A stretch of DNA of 38,797 nt, taken from NCBI GenBank assembly GCA_026002045.1, contig BOAV01000013.1:1-38797 (forward strand), read 5' to 3'. The translations under genes and the position numbers were made by a program. Shown piece by piece: positions 24,456 to 31,406 of the stretch. Position 1 is the stretch's first letter, and each line of letters begins with the position of its first letter. Source of the DNA: Spirochaetia bacterium (GTDB lineage Bacteria; Spirochaetota; Spirochaetia; Treponematales; Breznakiellaceae). The notes beneath the pieces were generated by a model, which ran no database searches, was not told where the DNA came from, and worked only from the letters and a program-made list of their open reading frames with translations.

Positions 24456-25658
24456 TTATTTGTTTTCCGTGTAAATTGAAGGCAGTGCTGCATACACCGC
24501 GGCGCACCTTACCAGATCCGCCTTCCAGGTTTTCTCGTTGGGGGCGTGGGCCTCCTCTTCCTTGCCGGGGCCGAAGCCGATGCAGGGGATGTTGTTCCGG
24601 CCCATGACGGAGACGCCGTTGGTGGAGAAAGTCCACTTGTCAACCTTGGGCTTGCCGTACATGCCCTCGTATGCCTTCACCATCGCCTTCGTTGCAGGGG
24701 CGTCTTCGGGGATGACCCAGGTGGGAAAGAAGCAGTCTATCGGGTAGACCACGCCGGTGTAGCTGGGGCGGTCGTACTTGTACATGCTTACCACCGCCTT
24801 GTACTTCTTCACCGCAGGCAGCGCCTGAATCTCGGCGATACAGGTCTCGTAGGTTTCGCCCACCGTCATCCGGCGGTCGATGGAGATTGCGCACATGTCC
24901 GCCACCGCGCAGCGGGAAGGTGAACTGAAGTAAATTTGTGAAACCGCCAGGGTGCCCTTGCCGAGGAAGGCATCGTCCTTGAGCCGGTTGTTGAGTTCCT
25001 TCACTTCGCCGATGATTTCCCCCATCTTGTAGATGGCGTTGTCCCCGCGCTCCGGGGCGGAGCCGTGGCAGGAAATGCCTTGCACCTCGACCCGTATCTC
25101 CATGCGTCCCCGCTGGCCCCGGTAGATGTTGCCGTTGGTGGGCTCGGTGATCACCACAAATTCAGGCTTGATCCCCTCTTCCTTGATGATGTACTCCCAG
25201 CAGAGGCCGTCGCAGTCCTCTTCCTGAACGGTGCCTGTCACCATTACGCGGTACTTGTCGTTGAGGAGCCCCAGGTCCTTCATGATCTTCGCCGCATACA
25301 CCGCAGAAACCGGCCCGCCCAGCTGATCCGAGGTGCCCCGGCCGCCGATTTCCGTGTCGGTCTCGTAGCCCTCAAAGGGATCAAACTTCCAGTTGTCCCG
25401 GTTGCCCACCCCCACGGTGTCGATGTGGCCGTCAAAGGCGATGAGGGTCTTACCCTTGCCCATGTAACCGATGACGTTGCCCATCTTGTCGATGCCCGCC
25501 TCGTCAAAGCCGACCTTTTTCATCTCCTGGACAATACGGGCCGCCGTTTCCTTTTCCCCGCAGCTCTCGCCAGGAAGCCGGACCACGTCCCGCAGGAATT
25601 TGGTCATGTCGGCCTGATACCCCTCCGCCGCCTTCTTAATCGCCGCAAAATCTAGCAT
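24456..25658 (-). CDS. ygeY: YgeY: M20 family metallohydrolase
   Basis: This 400-residue M20/ArgE-DapE-like zinc hydrolase cleaves an amide or carbamoyl bond in small molecules. The start is ATG 25658 (MLDFAAIKKAAEG), six residues inside the open frame, with AAGGAG nine bases upstream. Zinc-site segments are IAFDGHIDTVGVG near 75-87, EEDCDGLCWEYI near 149-160, and the later RMEIRVEVQGISCHGSAPERG dimerisation region. YgeY is a fixed member of the ygeWXY group and of gut uric-acid clusters. It probably hydrolyses an acyl or ureido group off the diaminopropionate-like intermediate before YgeX acts. The exact substrate is inference. It lies 12 bases before ygeW, and a long inverted repeat separates it from ygeX. 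Confidence 0.93.
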   Translation of the reverse strand: MLDFAAIKKAAEGYQADMTKFLRDVVRLPGESCGEKETAARIVQEMKKVGFDEAGIDKMGNVIGYMGKGKTLIAFDGHIDTVGVGNRDNWKFDPFEGYETDTEIGGRGTSDQLGGPVSAVYAAKIMKDLGLLNDKYRVMVTGTVQEEDCDGLCWEYIIKEEGIKPEFVVITEPTNGNIYRGQRGRMEIRVEVQGISCHGSAPERGDNAIYKMGEIIGEVKELNNRLKDDAFLGKGTLAVSQIYFSSPSRCAVADMCAISIDRRMTVGETYETCIAEIQALPAVKKYKAVVSMYKYDRPSYTGVVYPIDCFFPTWVIPEDAPATKAMVKAYEGMYGKPKVDKWTFSTNGVSVMGRNNIPCIGFGPGKEEEAHAPNEKTWKADLVRCAAVYAALPSIYTENK

Positions 25659-25715
25659 AAATAAAATCTCCTTCAATAAATTAGTACGGACCCAAGGCCC
25701 GGTGAATAATAAGAA

Positions 25716-25854
25716 ATAACCACAGAGGGCACAGAGTATACACAGAGGCCACAGAGAATACTAAACGGACCCCAATATTCCCCTGTTTTCTTCCCCTCCG
25801 TGTCCTCTGTGTTCTTCCCTCTGTGCTCTGGAACCTTTGGTTCCTTGTGGTTAT
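25716..25854. repeat. CACAGAGG inverted-repeat element, copy B
   Basis: A 139-bp element lies between ygeY and ygeX. The ends are ATAACCACA at 25716-25724 and TGTGGTTAT at 25846-25854. CACAGAG units recur in the left arm and CTCTGTG units in the right arm. It resembles copy A in sequence and symmetry but has diverged inside, including an extra small GGAACC-TTT-GGTTCC hairpin near 25830-25844. It ends about 15 bases from the ygeX stop. Confidence 0.88.
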
Positions 25855-25868
25855 GCCTTCTGTTAACA

Positions 25869-27080
25869 CTACCCGCTGGGGAACTCCCCGTCCCAGACCG
25901 CGTCCCGGAACCGTTCCGGGTCCGTGTTGCCCTCGGTGCTGAAAAGAAGCACCACCGAATCGGCGTTGATCCCCAAAGCCTCCTGGAAGCCCCGGTATTC
26001 CTCGTCCCGGAGCAATGTAAAGAGCAGCCCCGCCGTAACCGCCCCGGATTCCCCGGAGATGACCTTTTCGTCCCCCTTGAGGGGTACCGCCAGCACCCGC
26101 ATACCCCGGGCTGCAACCCAGTCGGGGGCGGAGACGAAAAAGCTTGCGTGGTTTTTCAGGATTTCCCAGGAGATGGTGTTGCCCTCCCCGCAGGCAAGCC
26201 CCGCCATAATGGTGCTCAAATCGCCCTTGACCCCCACGAGCTTTCCCGCCAAAGAGGAAATATAGAGGCAGTCCGCCGCGGAGGCTTCCACCACCGACAT
26301 GACCGGCGGATTATCGGGGAAGAGGTTGGCGAAGTACCCCACTACGGAACCCGCCAGGGACCCGACCCCAGCCTGGACAAAGATATGGGTAGGCCGTTTC
26401 ACCCCGGCTTTTTTTAGCTGCTCAAAAGTTTCAAAAGACATGGAGCCGTAGCCCTGCATAATCCAGCCGGGGATCTCCTCGTAGCCTTCCCAGGCCGTAT
26501 CCTGGACCATGACCCCGTTGGGGTCGGCGGCAGCCCGTTTGTTTGCCAGCCGCACCGCGTCATCGTAATTCAAATCGGTGATGGCGGCCTCGGCCCCCTC
26601 ATTAAGAATATTCTGCAGCCGCACCTGGGATGAGCCCTTGGGCATGAGTACCACCGATTTCTGGCGCAGCTTGTTCGCCGCCCAGGCAACCCCCCGCCCG
26701 TGATTCCCGTCTGTGGCGGTGTAGAAGGTGATGTCCCCCAGCTTCTGCTTGGTCTCATCCGAAACCAGGGTCTCGTAGCTTATCTCCGAGATATCCTTCC
26801 CCAGCCGCTGCGCGATGTATTTGGCAATCGCATAGGACCCCCCCAGCACTTTGAAGGCGTTGAGGTTAAACCGGAAGGACTCATCCTTGATGAAGATCCC
26901 CTTGACGCCGAAGTAGGCGGCCAGGTGGGACAGATTGGTCAGCGGTGTTTCCGCATACTGGGGGAAACTCTGATGAAAGCGGTGGGCCTTTTCCATTTCA
27001 ACGGCGGTCATAAGACTTAAGGACGCGGAGCAGTCGGTTTTGGGCATCTCGTTTTTTGCCCATTTAATCGGTTCTTTCAT
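25869..27080 (-). CDS. ygeX: YgeX: 2,3-diaminopropionate ammonia-lyase
   Basis: This 403-residue fold-type II PLP enzyme converts 2,3-diaminopropionate to pyruvate and two ammonia. The PLP lysine is in RFNLNAFKVLGGSYA near residue 78. The phosphate-side loops are TATDGNHGRGVAWAANKL near 117-134 and the glycine-rich GLACGEGNT near 284-292. The length and motif set match E. coli YgeX. It is the first gene of the twelve-gene operon, following a strong promoter. AAGGGG lies before the ATG at 27080. The reaction frees carbon as pyruvate and nitrogen as ammonia, and makes an aminoacrylate-type intermediate that the RidA gene could act on. The assignment is strong from the family. Use in purine breakdown is inferred from the cluster. 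Confidence 0.95.
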   Translation of the reverse strand: MKEPIKWAKNEMPKTDCSASLSLMTAVEMEKAHRFHQSFPQYAETPLTNLSHLAAYFGVKGIFIKDESFRFNLNAFKVLGGSYAIAKYIAQRLGKDISEISYETLVSDETKQKLGDITFYTATDGNHGRGVAWAANKLRQKSVVLMPKGSSQVRLQNILNEGAEAAITDLNYDDAVRLANKRAAADPNGVMVQDTAWEGYEEIPGWIMQGYGSMSFETFEQLKKAGVKRPTHIFVQAGVGSLAGSVVGYFANLFPDNPPVMSVVEASAADCLYISSLAGKLVGVKGDLSTIMAGLACGEGNTISWEILKNHASFFVSAPDWVAARGMRVLAVPLKGDEKVISGESGAVTAGLLFTLLRDEEYRGFQEALGINADSVVLLFSTEGNTDPERFRDAVWDGEFPSG

Positions 27081-27120
27081 TTACATACCCCTTATAAATG
27101 AATTCTCTTTTATGAATAAA

Positions 27121-27149
27121 AATATAGCACTGAAATTTTGTATTGTCAA
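27121..27149 (-). promoter_or_regulatory. Near-consensus sigma-70 promoter of the purine operon
   Basis: On the minus strand TTGACA (27149-27144) and TATATT (27126-27121) are separated by exactly 17 bp. It is the best promoter in the window and lies about 40 bases upstream of ygeX. It probably drives ygeX through yjiL, about 17 kb, although internal promoters cannot be excluded. Confidence 0.75.
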
Positions 27150-27152
27150 GGG

Positions 27153-27168
27153 ATAAAATAAATTTTAT
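27153..27168. promoter_or_regulatory. Candidate operator next to the purine-operon promoter
   Basis: A perfect inverted repeat, ATAAAAT-AA-ATTTTAT, ends four bases before the -35 box of the ygeX promoter. Its position suits an activator or a repressor. The sequence is very AT-rich, so a chance palindrome is possible. Confidence 0.4.
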
Positions 27169-27227
27169 TCAAAATTTTCAGATACTGCTTTCAGATAAAA
27201 TTGACGTTTAGCCCTTTAGTGTTGACT

Positions 27228-27256
27228 TATTGACACAAATGCAAAAAATGTCAATA
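27228..27256. promoter_or_regulatory. Promoter with overlapping inverted-repeat operator, radical SAM operon
   Basis: TTGACA (27230-27235) and AATAAT (27253-27258) with a 17-bp spacer form a plus-strand promoter. Within it TATTGACA (27228-27235) and TGTCAATA (27249-27256) form a perfect 8-bp inverted repeat with 13 bases between, covering both promoter boxes. A bound dimer would block RNA polymerase, so repressor control is likely. Confidence 0.55.
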
Positions 27257-27278
27257 ATTTTTGAGACGGAGGAATTGT

Positions 27279-28499
27279 ATGGCGGAAAAAAGGTCGGGGA
27301 CAGGGAGTTCCCATTTTTCAATATCAGGCAAGCGGAAACTGGAGTCGATTTTTTTATTTACCACAGGGAAGTGCAATGCGAATTGCGCCCATTGCTTTTA
27401 CTCCAACGACATGGCAACCCATGAGCCTGACCTTAGCTTTGACGAGATAAAGCGGCTTTCGGAAACTGCGGGTGACATTAACCGGCTCTGGCTTTCCGGG
27501 GGCGAGCCCACCCTGCGGGAGGACCTGCCTGAAATAATCGAGCTCTTCTATAAAAACAACCACACAAAGGATGTGAATCTTCCCACAAACGGGATAAAGG
27601 GGGATTTGCTCATCAGTTGGATAAAGCGCCTGCAAAAAAGCTGTCCGGGCCTGAACATTTCCATTGCAATTTCCCTTGATGGTTTTGAGCAGACCCACAA
27701 CAAGCAGCGGCAGGTTCCGATTTTTTATACCGCCATAGAGACCCTCCACCGGCTTGAAAAAGAATTTGCCGATGATGCCCATATTGTGGCAAATGTTGCG
27801 ACCTGCGTTACCAAATATAACTATGACGAAATAGTCGATCTGTTTTCCTGGATATACGGGCGCTTCCGGGTTGCGACCCACACAACCGCCGCAGCCCGGG
27901 GTACAACACGGGTGGAGGGGGTAAAACTTGCCACCGAAAAAACACAACGGGCCATTAACGATGCCATAGCCCCGTTTCTTATGGCCTACGCAAAACGTAT
28001 GGGCGAGGGGGTAAGCGCCCTTGCAAAGCCGGTAACCACCTTTGTTTTTGCCGGAATCATGCGGGCCATGTACAACGCCCACGCGGCAAACCTGGACGGG
28101 CCGAAATGCTGGGGAGTTGACTGCACCGCCGGAGAGACCACCCTGGTAATCGACCACGACGGCCGTTTCCGCGCCTGCGAAATGCGGGACCCCATCGGCA
28201 GGGTACAGGATTACGGCTGTGATGTTCAAAAAATCATGTTCGGCGATGCGATGAAAAAAGAACTGGCCGCCATCGGGCACGGCTACAGGGCGAATTGCTG
28301 GTGTTCCCATTCGTGCTGGCTTATGGCGTCGATTGTGTTCAGCCCCCTTAAAATGCTCTCCCGGACAAGCGCCGGGTACAACGAGGTAAAAAAACTTTCC
28401 AAAGGCGGCCTGCATATCACCGAATTGGATCTTCGTTTGCTCGAAGAAAAATACCAGCTTGATACGGCAAAACTGAAAGAGATAGGTCTGGTTTCGTGA
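27279..28499 (+). CDS. Radical SAM protein with SPASM/twitch-like C-terminus
   Basis: This 406-residue radical SAM enzyme has the cluster motif KCNANCAHC (Cys32, Cys36, Cys39), followed by WLSGGEPTLRED and SIAISLDGF typical of the SPASM-type subgroup. The C-terminal half has extra cysteines: CWGVDCTAGETTL, then DGRFRACEM, then NCWCSHSCW. These fit one or two auxiliary Fe-S clusters. ATG 27279 is chosen over an upstream TTG because GGAGGA lies at 27268-27273. Its stop overlaps the next gene start as GTGA. No short precursor-peptide gene is seen on either side, so peptide modification is not supported. Modification of a small molecule, lipid or sugar made with the partner glycosyltransferase is possible. 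Function unknown. Confidence 0.85.
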   Translation: MAEKRSGTGSSHFSISGKRKLESIFLFTTGKCNANCAHCFYSNDMATHEPDLSFDEIKRLSETAGDINRLWLSGGEPTLREDLPEIIELFYKNNHTKDVNLPTNGIKGDLLISWIKRLQKSCPGLNISIAISLDGFEQTHNKQRQVPIFYTAIETLHRLEKEFADDAHIVANVATCVTKYNYDEIVDLFSWIYGRFRVATHTTAAARGTTRVEGVKLATEKTQRAINDAIAPFLMAYAKRMGEGVSALAKPVTTFVFAGIMRAMYNAHAANLDGPKCWGVDCTAGETTLVIDHDGRFRACEMRDPIGRVQDYGCDVQKIMFGDAMKKELAAIGHGYRANCWCSHSCWLMASIVFSPLKMLSRTSAGYNEVKKLSKGGLHITELDLRLLEEKYQLDTAKLKEIGLVS

Positions 28500-29731
28500 A
28501 AATTCTCCTTGTTGCGCGGGGCTCCCAGGGCGATGTCTATCCGTTTTTGGCACTGGCAAAGGGCTTAAAACAAAAGGGGCACGAAGTCTCAATTCACCTT
28601 CCCAAGACCTTTGAAAAATTTGCAAAGGAGCTTTCTGAAAGCGGTATTTTCTATTCTTTGCAGGATGATGATATTGAGGCCCGTGCCGGCGCCAAAAAGA
28701 TAAGCATGTCCGATATGCTTGCATGGATGGCCGGGACGATTACCAGCCAGTTTGATGAGATTTTGCCCCTCGTCGAAAAGCACGATATGTTTATCGTGTC
28801 CAACACCGAGTTTGCCGCCACCACTCTTGCGGAATACACGAAGAAACCGCTTATACGCACCGCATTCAGCCCCATCATCCCCGGTAAAAAGATGATGCCG
28901 CCCCTTACGCCCTTGGTCAAACCTTTCTTGTTTATCAGGCCCTCGCTTTTGTGGTTTTTTATTAACACCGCCACCAATATGATCGCACAAAAACCCATAA
29001 ACAAATGGCGTGCGGCCCATGGTTTGGGGGTTTTAAAAAATTACAATACCTATTCTTACTCGTACACCACCAATTTGATGCTCTACAGCCCGCTTATCGG
29101 CAGCACTGACCCCGGTTGGAAGTATCCATGGCACATCACAGGTTATTGCTTTTACGACCGGCTTCCCTACGAGAAAGCCGCGCTGGAAAAATTCCTTGAA
29201 TTTATCCATAAAGACGGAAAGCCCACATTATTTTTTACCACCGGAAGCCTCAAGGGTGTTGCGCAAAACGATTTTGCCCGCGAACTCTACGGTATCTGCA
29301 AAAAGCACGGCTACAAATTCGTCATCGGCGCCAGTTGGGCAAAACTCGGGGACGAATTTCAGGGTAAAAATGATGTTTTCGTTCTGGACTCGATAATCCC
29401 CCATGCCCTTGTTTTTGAACACTGCACAGGGATCATCCACCACGGCGGCAGCGGCACCACCCACAGCGCCGCCCGATCCGGCAAACCTCAGTTTATCCTG
29501 CCCATCATCATCGACCAATTCTACTGGGCCCGTCAAATCCGCTCTCTGACACTGGGCCCCGCAAGCGCAAACCTCAAAAAAATCCGGGGCGAAACCCTGG
29601 AAGCCAAAGTCCTTGACCTCATGACAAACCCCGTTTACGCAAAAAACGCCGTTGCCATCGGCGAAAAAATGCGCTCCATAGACAGCATTCGGGAAACCGT
29701 CGATTTTGTAGAAAGGTTTGTGCGCGATTGA
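28496..29731 (+). CDS. UGT-type (GT1 family) glycosyltransferase
   Basis: This 411-residue GT-B fold glycosyltransferase resembles sterol/lipid and natural-product UDP-sugar transferases. The N-terminus LLVARGSQGDVYPFLALAKGL is the usual acceptor-side Rossmann start. The C-terminal donor site carries IIHHGGSGTTHSAARSGKPQ and, later, DQFYWARQI. The GTG start overlaps the radical SAM stop by four bases, so the two are translated together. The acceptor may be a lipid or a product of the radical SAM enzyme; sequence does not decide. No signal peptide is evident. The gene ends just before a 215-bp inverted-repeat element. The pair lies between the purine operon and mocA, yet nothing in it points to purine metabolism. 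Confidence 0.88.
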   Translation: MKILLVARGSQGDVYPFLALAKGLKQKGHEVSIHLPKTFEKFAKELSESGIFYSLQDDDIEARAGAKKISMSDMLAWMAGTITSQFDEILPLVEKHDMFIVSNTEFAATTLAEYTKKPLIRTAFSPIIPGKKMMPPLTPLVKPFLFIRPSLLWFFINTATNMIAQKPINKWRAAHGLGVLKNYNTYSYSYTTNLMLYSPLIGSTDPGWKYPWHITGYCFYDRLPYEKAALEKFLEFIHKDGKPTLFFTTGSLKGVAQNDFARELYGICKKHGYKFVIGASWAKLGDEFQGKNDVFVLDSIIPHALVFEHCTGIIHHGGSGTTHSAARSGKPQFILPIIIDQFYWARQIRSLTLGPASANLKKIRGETLEAKVLDLMTNPVYAKNAVAIGEKMRSIDSIRETVDFVERFVRD

Positions 29732-29825
29732 CACATGGCGCTATTGCCTCATCCGGACAACGCAAGAGTGCTGGCACCGGTTTAGCCGCCGCCAAATCGC
29801 TTCCCCATTACCAGTCGAAGCTCCA

Positions 29826-30040
29826 GCCCCCTGCAACCGGAGTTTGTTACGGGCACGCTTACCTATGGCAAAACGATCACGGGCAGGCGGCGGGAGGGCG
29901 GTGCGTTGCCGCTGAACATCGCGAACCCGCAAAAATGGCGAACCCATGTTCGCCGTTTTGAGGACGGGCGATGGAAGCGGCAATGCGCCGCCCTCCCGCC
30001 ACTGTGTCTGTGATCGTGGGCCGCCACGGTTGCAGGGGGC
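29826..30040. mobile_element. 215-bp imperfect inverted-repeat element (MITE-like), also a possible two-way terminator
   Basis: This element fills most of the 315-bp gap between the glycosyltransferase and the regulator, which holds no gene. The outer ends are a perfect 14-bp inverted repeat (GCCCCCTGCAACCG at 29826-29839 and its complement at 30027-30040). A second pair of 24-bp arms (29889-29912 and 29977-30000) matches at 22 positions. The centre is a hairpin of AAAATGGCGAAC (29932-29943) and GTTCGCCGTTTT (29948-29959). It encodes no transposase. The nested symmetry suggests a non-autonomous mobile element. The central stem could end transcription from both sides. No clear target duplication is seen. 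Confidence 0.6.
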
Positions 30041-30046
30041 CGAGGA

Positions 30047-30727
30047 TTAGTCGCCCTCCAGCGCCCTGATATGCAGATACACCGTATTCCGTGAAATGCC
30101 GAGCTTTTCGGAGACGATCTTTACCGCGTCCTTTAACTTGAAGATCCCCTGATGGTACAGGATCGTTACGATTTCCTTGTTCTTCTGGGAAACCAGAACG
30201 GACTCATCCCCCTCAACCTCCTTCCTGATTTTTTCCAGGGTTTGGCATATCAGCTCCTCCGAATCGCTGGTATAGTTTTCCTGGATATAGCCCTTGGTTT
30301 CGTTAAATGTAAAGGACTGCAGGAAGGCGGAGATAGGGCTGTCCAGGTACATATTGATACCGAGGAGCCCGATGGCCCGGCCTTTTTCTCCATATATCAC
30401 CGTGGTCACCGATTTAACCGGTTTGCCGTATTTGCCTTTGGAATAATAGGTCCGGAACAAGCCGGCGTTCGCCGGCTTTTCCTTGTTGGCTTGCCCCTCT
30501 TTGATATCCTCCAGCAGGGAGATGGAAAGATCGGTGATTGGCGCCCCCTCGCTTCTGCCGGAGTGGAATCCGTTAGCCGCCTTAATCAGGGAATGATCCA
30601 GATCATCCAACTGGTGAAGCACGACTTCAAAGGCCTCCCCCAAATAAGCGCCCAGGGCATCCACGGTGTTTTTATAGGAATCAATGATCAGCTGATCCGC
30701 CTTTGACAGGCCGCGAGGTTCTTCCAT
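30047..30727 (-). CDS. YheO/DauR-like PAS and HTH transcriptional regulator
   Basis: This 226-residue regulator has an N-terminal YheO-like PAS domain (about residues 10-130, with FEVVLHQLDDLDHSLIKAANG and KSVTTVIYGEKGRAIGLLGINMY). It ends in a DauR-like helix-turn-helix (VTILYHQGIFKLKDAVKIVSEKLGISRNTVYLHIRALEGD). The family includes sensors of small molecules that control catabolic operons. The ATG at 30727 overlaps the mocA stop by one base (TAATG), so it is co-transcribed with a molybdenum cofactor gene. It is the only regulator near the purine island, so control of that island is a reasonable inference. The E. coli island has a sigma-54 activator (YgeV) instead. Its operator is not identified. 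Confidence 0.88.
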   Translation of the reverse strand: MEEPRGLSKADQLIIDSYKNTVDALGAYLGEAFEVVLHQLDDLDHSLIKAANGFHSGRSEGAPITDLSISLLEDIKEGQANKEKPANAGLFRTYYSKGKYGKPVKSVTTVIYGEKGRAIGLLGINMYLDSPISAFLQSFTFNETKGYIQENYTSDSEELICQTLEKIRKEVEGDESVLVSQKNKEIVTILYHQGIFKLKDAVKIVSEKLGISRNTVYLHIRALEGD

Positions 30728-31326
30728 TATAGTATCACTCCTTCAAGACGCTTGAGGGTTTCCGGGGTATCAATGTCAGCCAGTATTGAGGGGCCGGGGA
30801 TTTCTACCCCAATCACAAGATCCCGATGCCGCCGCTTGATGTCCCGCCCGTGTTCCCCCGGCCCCAGGTTCAACAGCTCTTCCCGAAAGGCTGACGAAAG
30901 CAGCGAGGGACTGGAGGGCCGCCCCTGAAAAACAGGTTCCACGATCCGGCCTTTTTGGCGGTGATCGATCAGCTGAGCTAAGGCGGCTCTGTCGAGCAGG
31001 GGCTGATCGCAGGGGAAAAACATATAGTACTCCGCCTCCGAGGCCGAGACCCCCAGGCGTATACTTTCCCGTTGGCCCAGATCGGGGTTGTTGTTGCGGA
31101 TAATCGTCACCGGCAAATCCGCCCCCTGGGCCGCCATCTCCTCATCTGCAACGATAAAAAAAACCCGGTGAAAAAGGCCGCTGCCGGCGGCGCCGTAGTG
31201 CCCGGCGGCAAGTTCCAGGGTATGGCGGACCAGGGGCTTCCCCCGGAAGGGGACGAGGAGTTTGTTCTCCCCCCCGAAACGCCTTGAAAAACCCGATGCC
31301 ATAAGAATTGCGTCTATCCGGTCCAT
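30727..31326 (-). CDS. mocA: MocA-like molybdenum cofactor nucleotidyltransferase
   Basis: This protein of about 199 residues (205 from ATG 31344) transfers a nucleotide, usually cytidylate from CTP, to the molybdopterin cofactor, as E. coli MocA (YgfJ) does for XDH-family enzymes. The nucleotide-binding start DAILMASGFSRRFGGENKLL holds the family G-x-S-x-R-F/M-G loop and the following lysine. FFPCDQPLLDRAAL gives the metal-binding aspartate. The start at 31326 (MDRIDAILMAS) aligns with the family, while ATG 31344 six residues earlier is equally open; neither has a good ribosome binding site. It completes the selenium/molybdenum set of this region but is separated from the rest by the radical SAM operon. 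It releases pyrophosphate, and a pyrophosphatase gene lies divergently next to it. Confidence 0.9.
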   Translation of the reverse strand: MDRIDAILMASGFSRRFGGENKLLVPFRGKPLVRHTLELAAGHYGAAGSGLFHRVFFIVADEEMAAQGADLPVTIIRNNNPDLGQRESIRLGVSASEAEYYMFFPCDQPLLDRAALAQLIDHRQKGRIVEPVFQGRPSSPSLLSSAFREELLNLGPGEHGRDIKRRHRDLVIGVEIPGPSILADIDTPETLKRLEGVIL

Positions 31327-31388
31327 ATTTTTATCATAAAACATTTTAAGAAATTATTTTAGTGGTTTATTAAAATATTTTTTAGTAT

Positions 31389-31394
31389 TATAAT
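31389..31394 (+). promoter_or_regulatory. Perfect -10 box upstream of the pyrophosphatase gene
   Basis: TATAAT lies in the AT-rich 62-bp region shared with the divergent mocA. The region 17 bp upstream offers only a weak -35 (TTTATT). The TSS would fall near 31401, leaving a very short leader, although AAGGA lies before the ATG at 31407. Confidence 0.4.
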
Positions 31395-31406
31395 TTAAGG
31401 AACATT

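Noticed and set aside
27081..27278. Search for a sigma-54 (-24/-12) promoter before ygeX
   Set aside because: No GG-N10-GC pair at a suitable place was seen, while a near-consensus sigma-70 promoter is present.
27354..28724. Minus-strand open frame of 456 codons
   Set aside because: It is antisense to the radical SAM gene and the start of the glycosyltransferase gene. No motif is seen, and the plus-strand proteins are convincing.
29732..29825. Short open frames after the glycosyltransferase as precursor peptides for the radical SAM enzyme
   Set aside because: They have no ribosome binding sites, arise from the GC-rich inverted-repeat element, and show no leader/core pattern.
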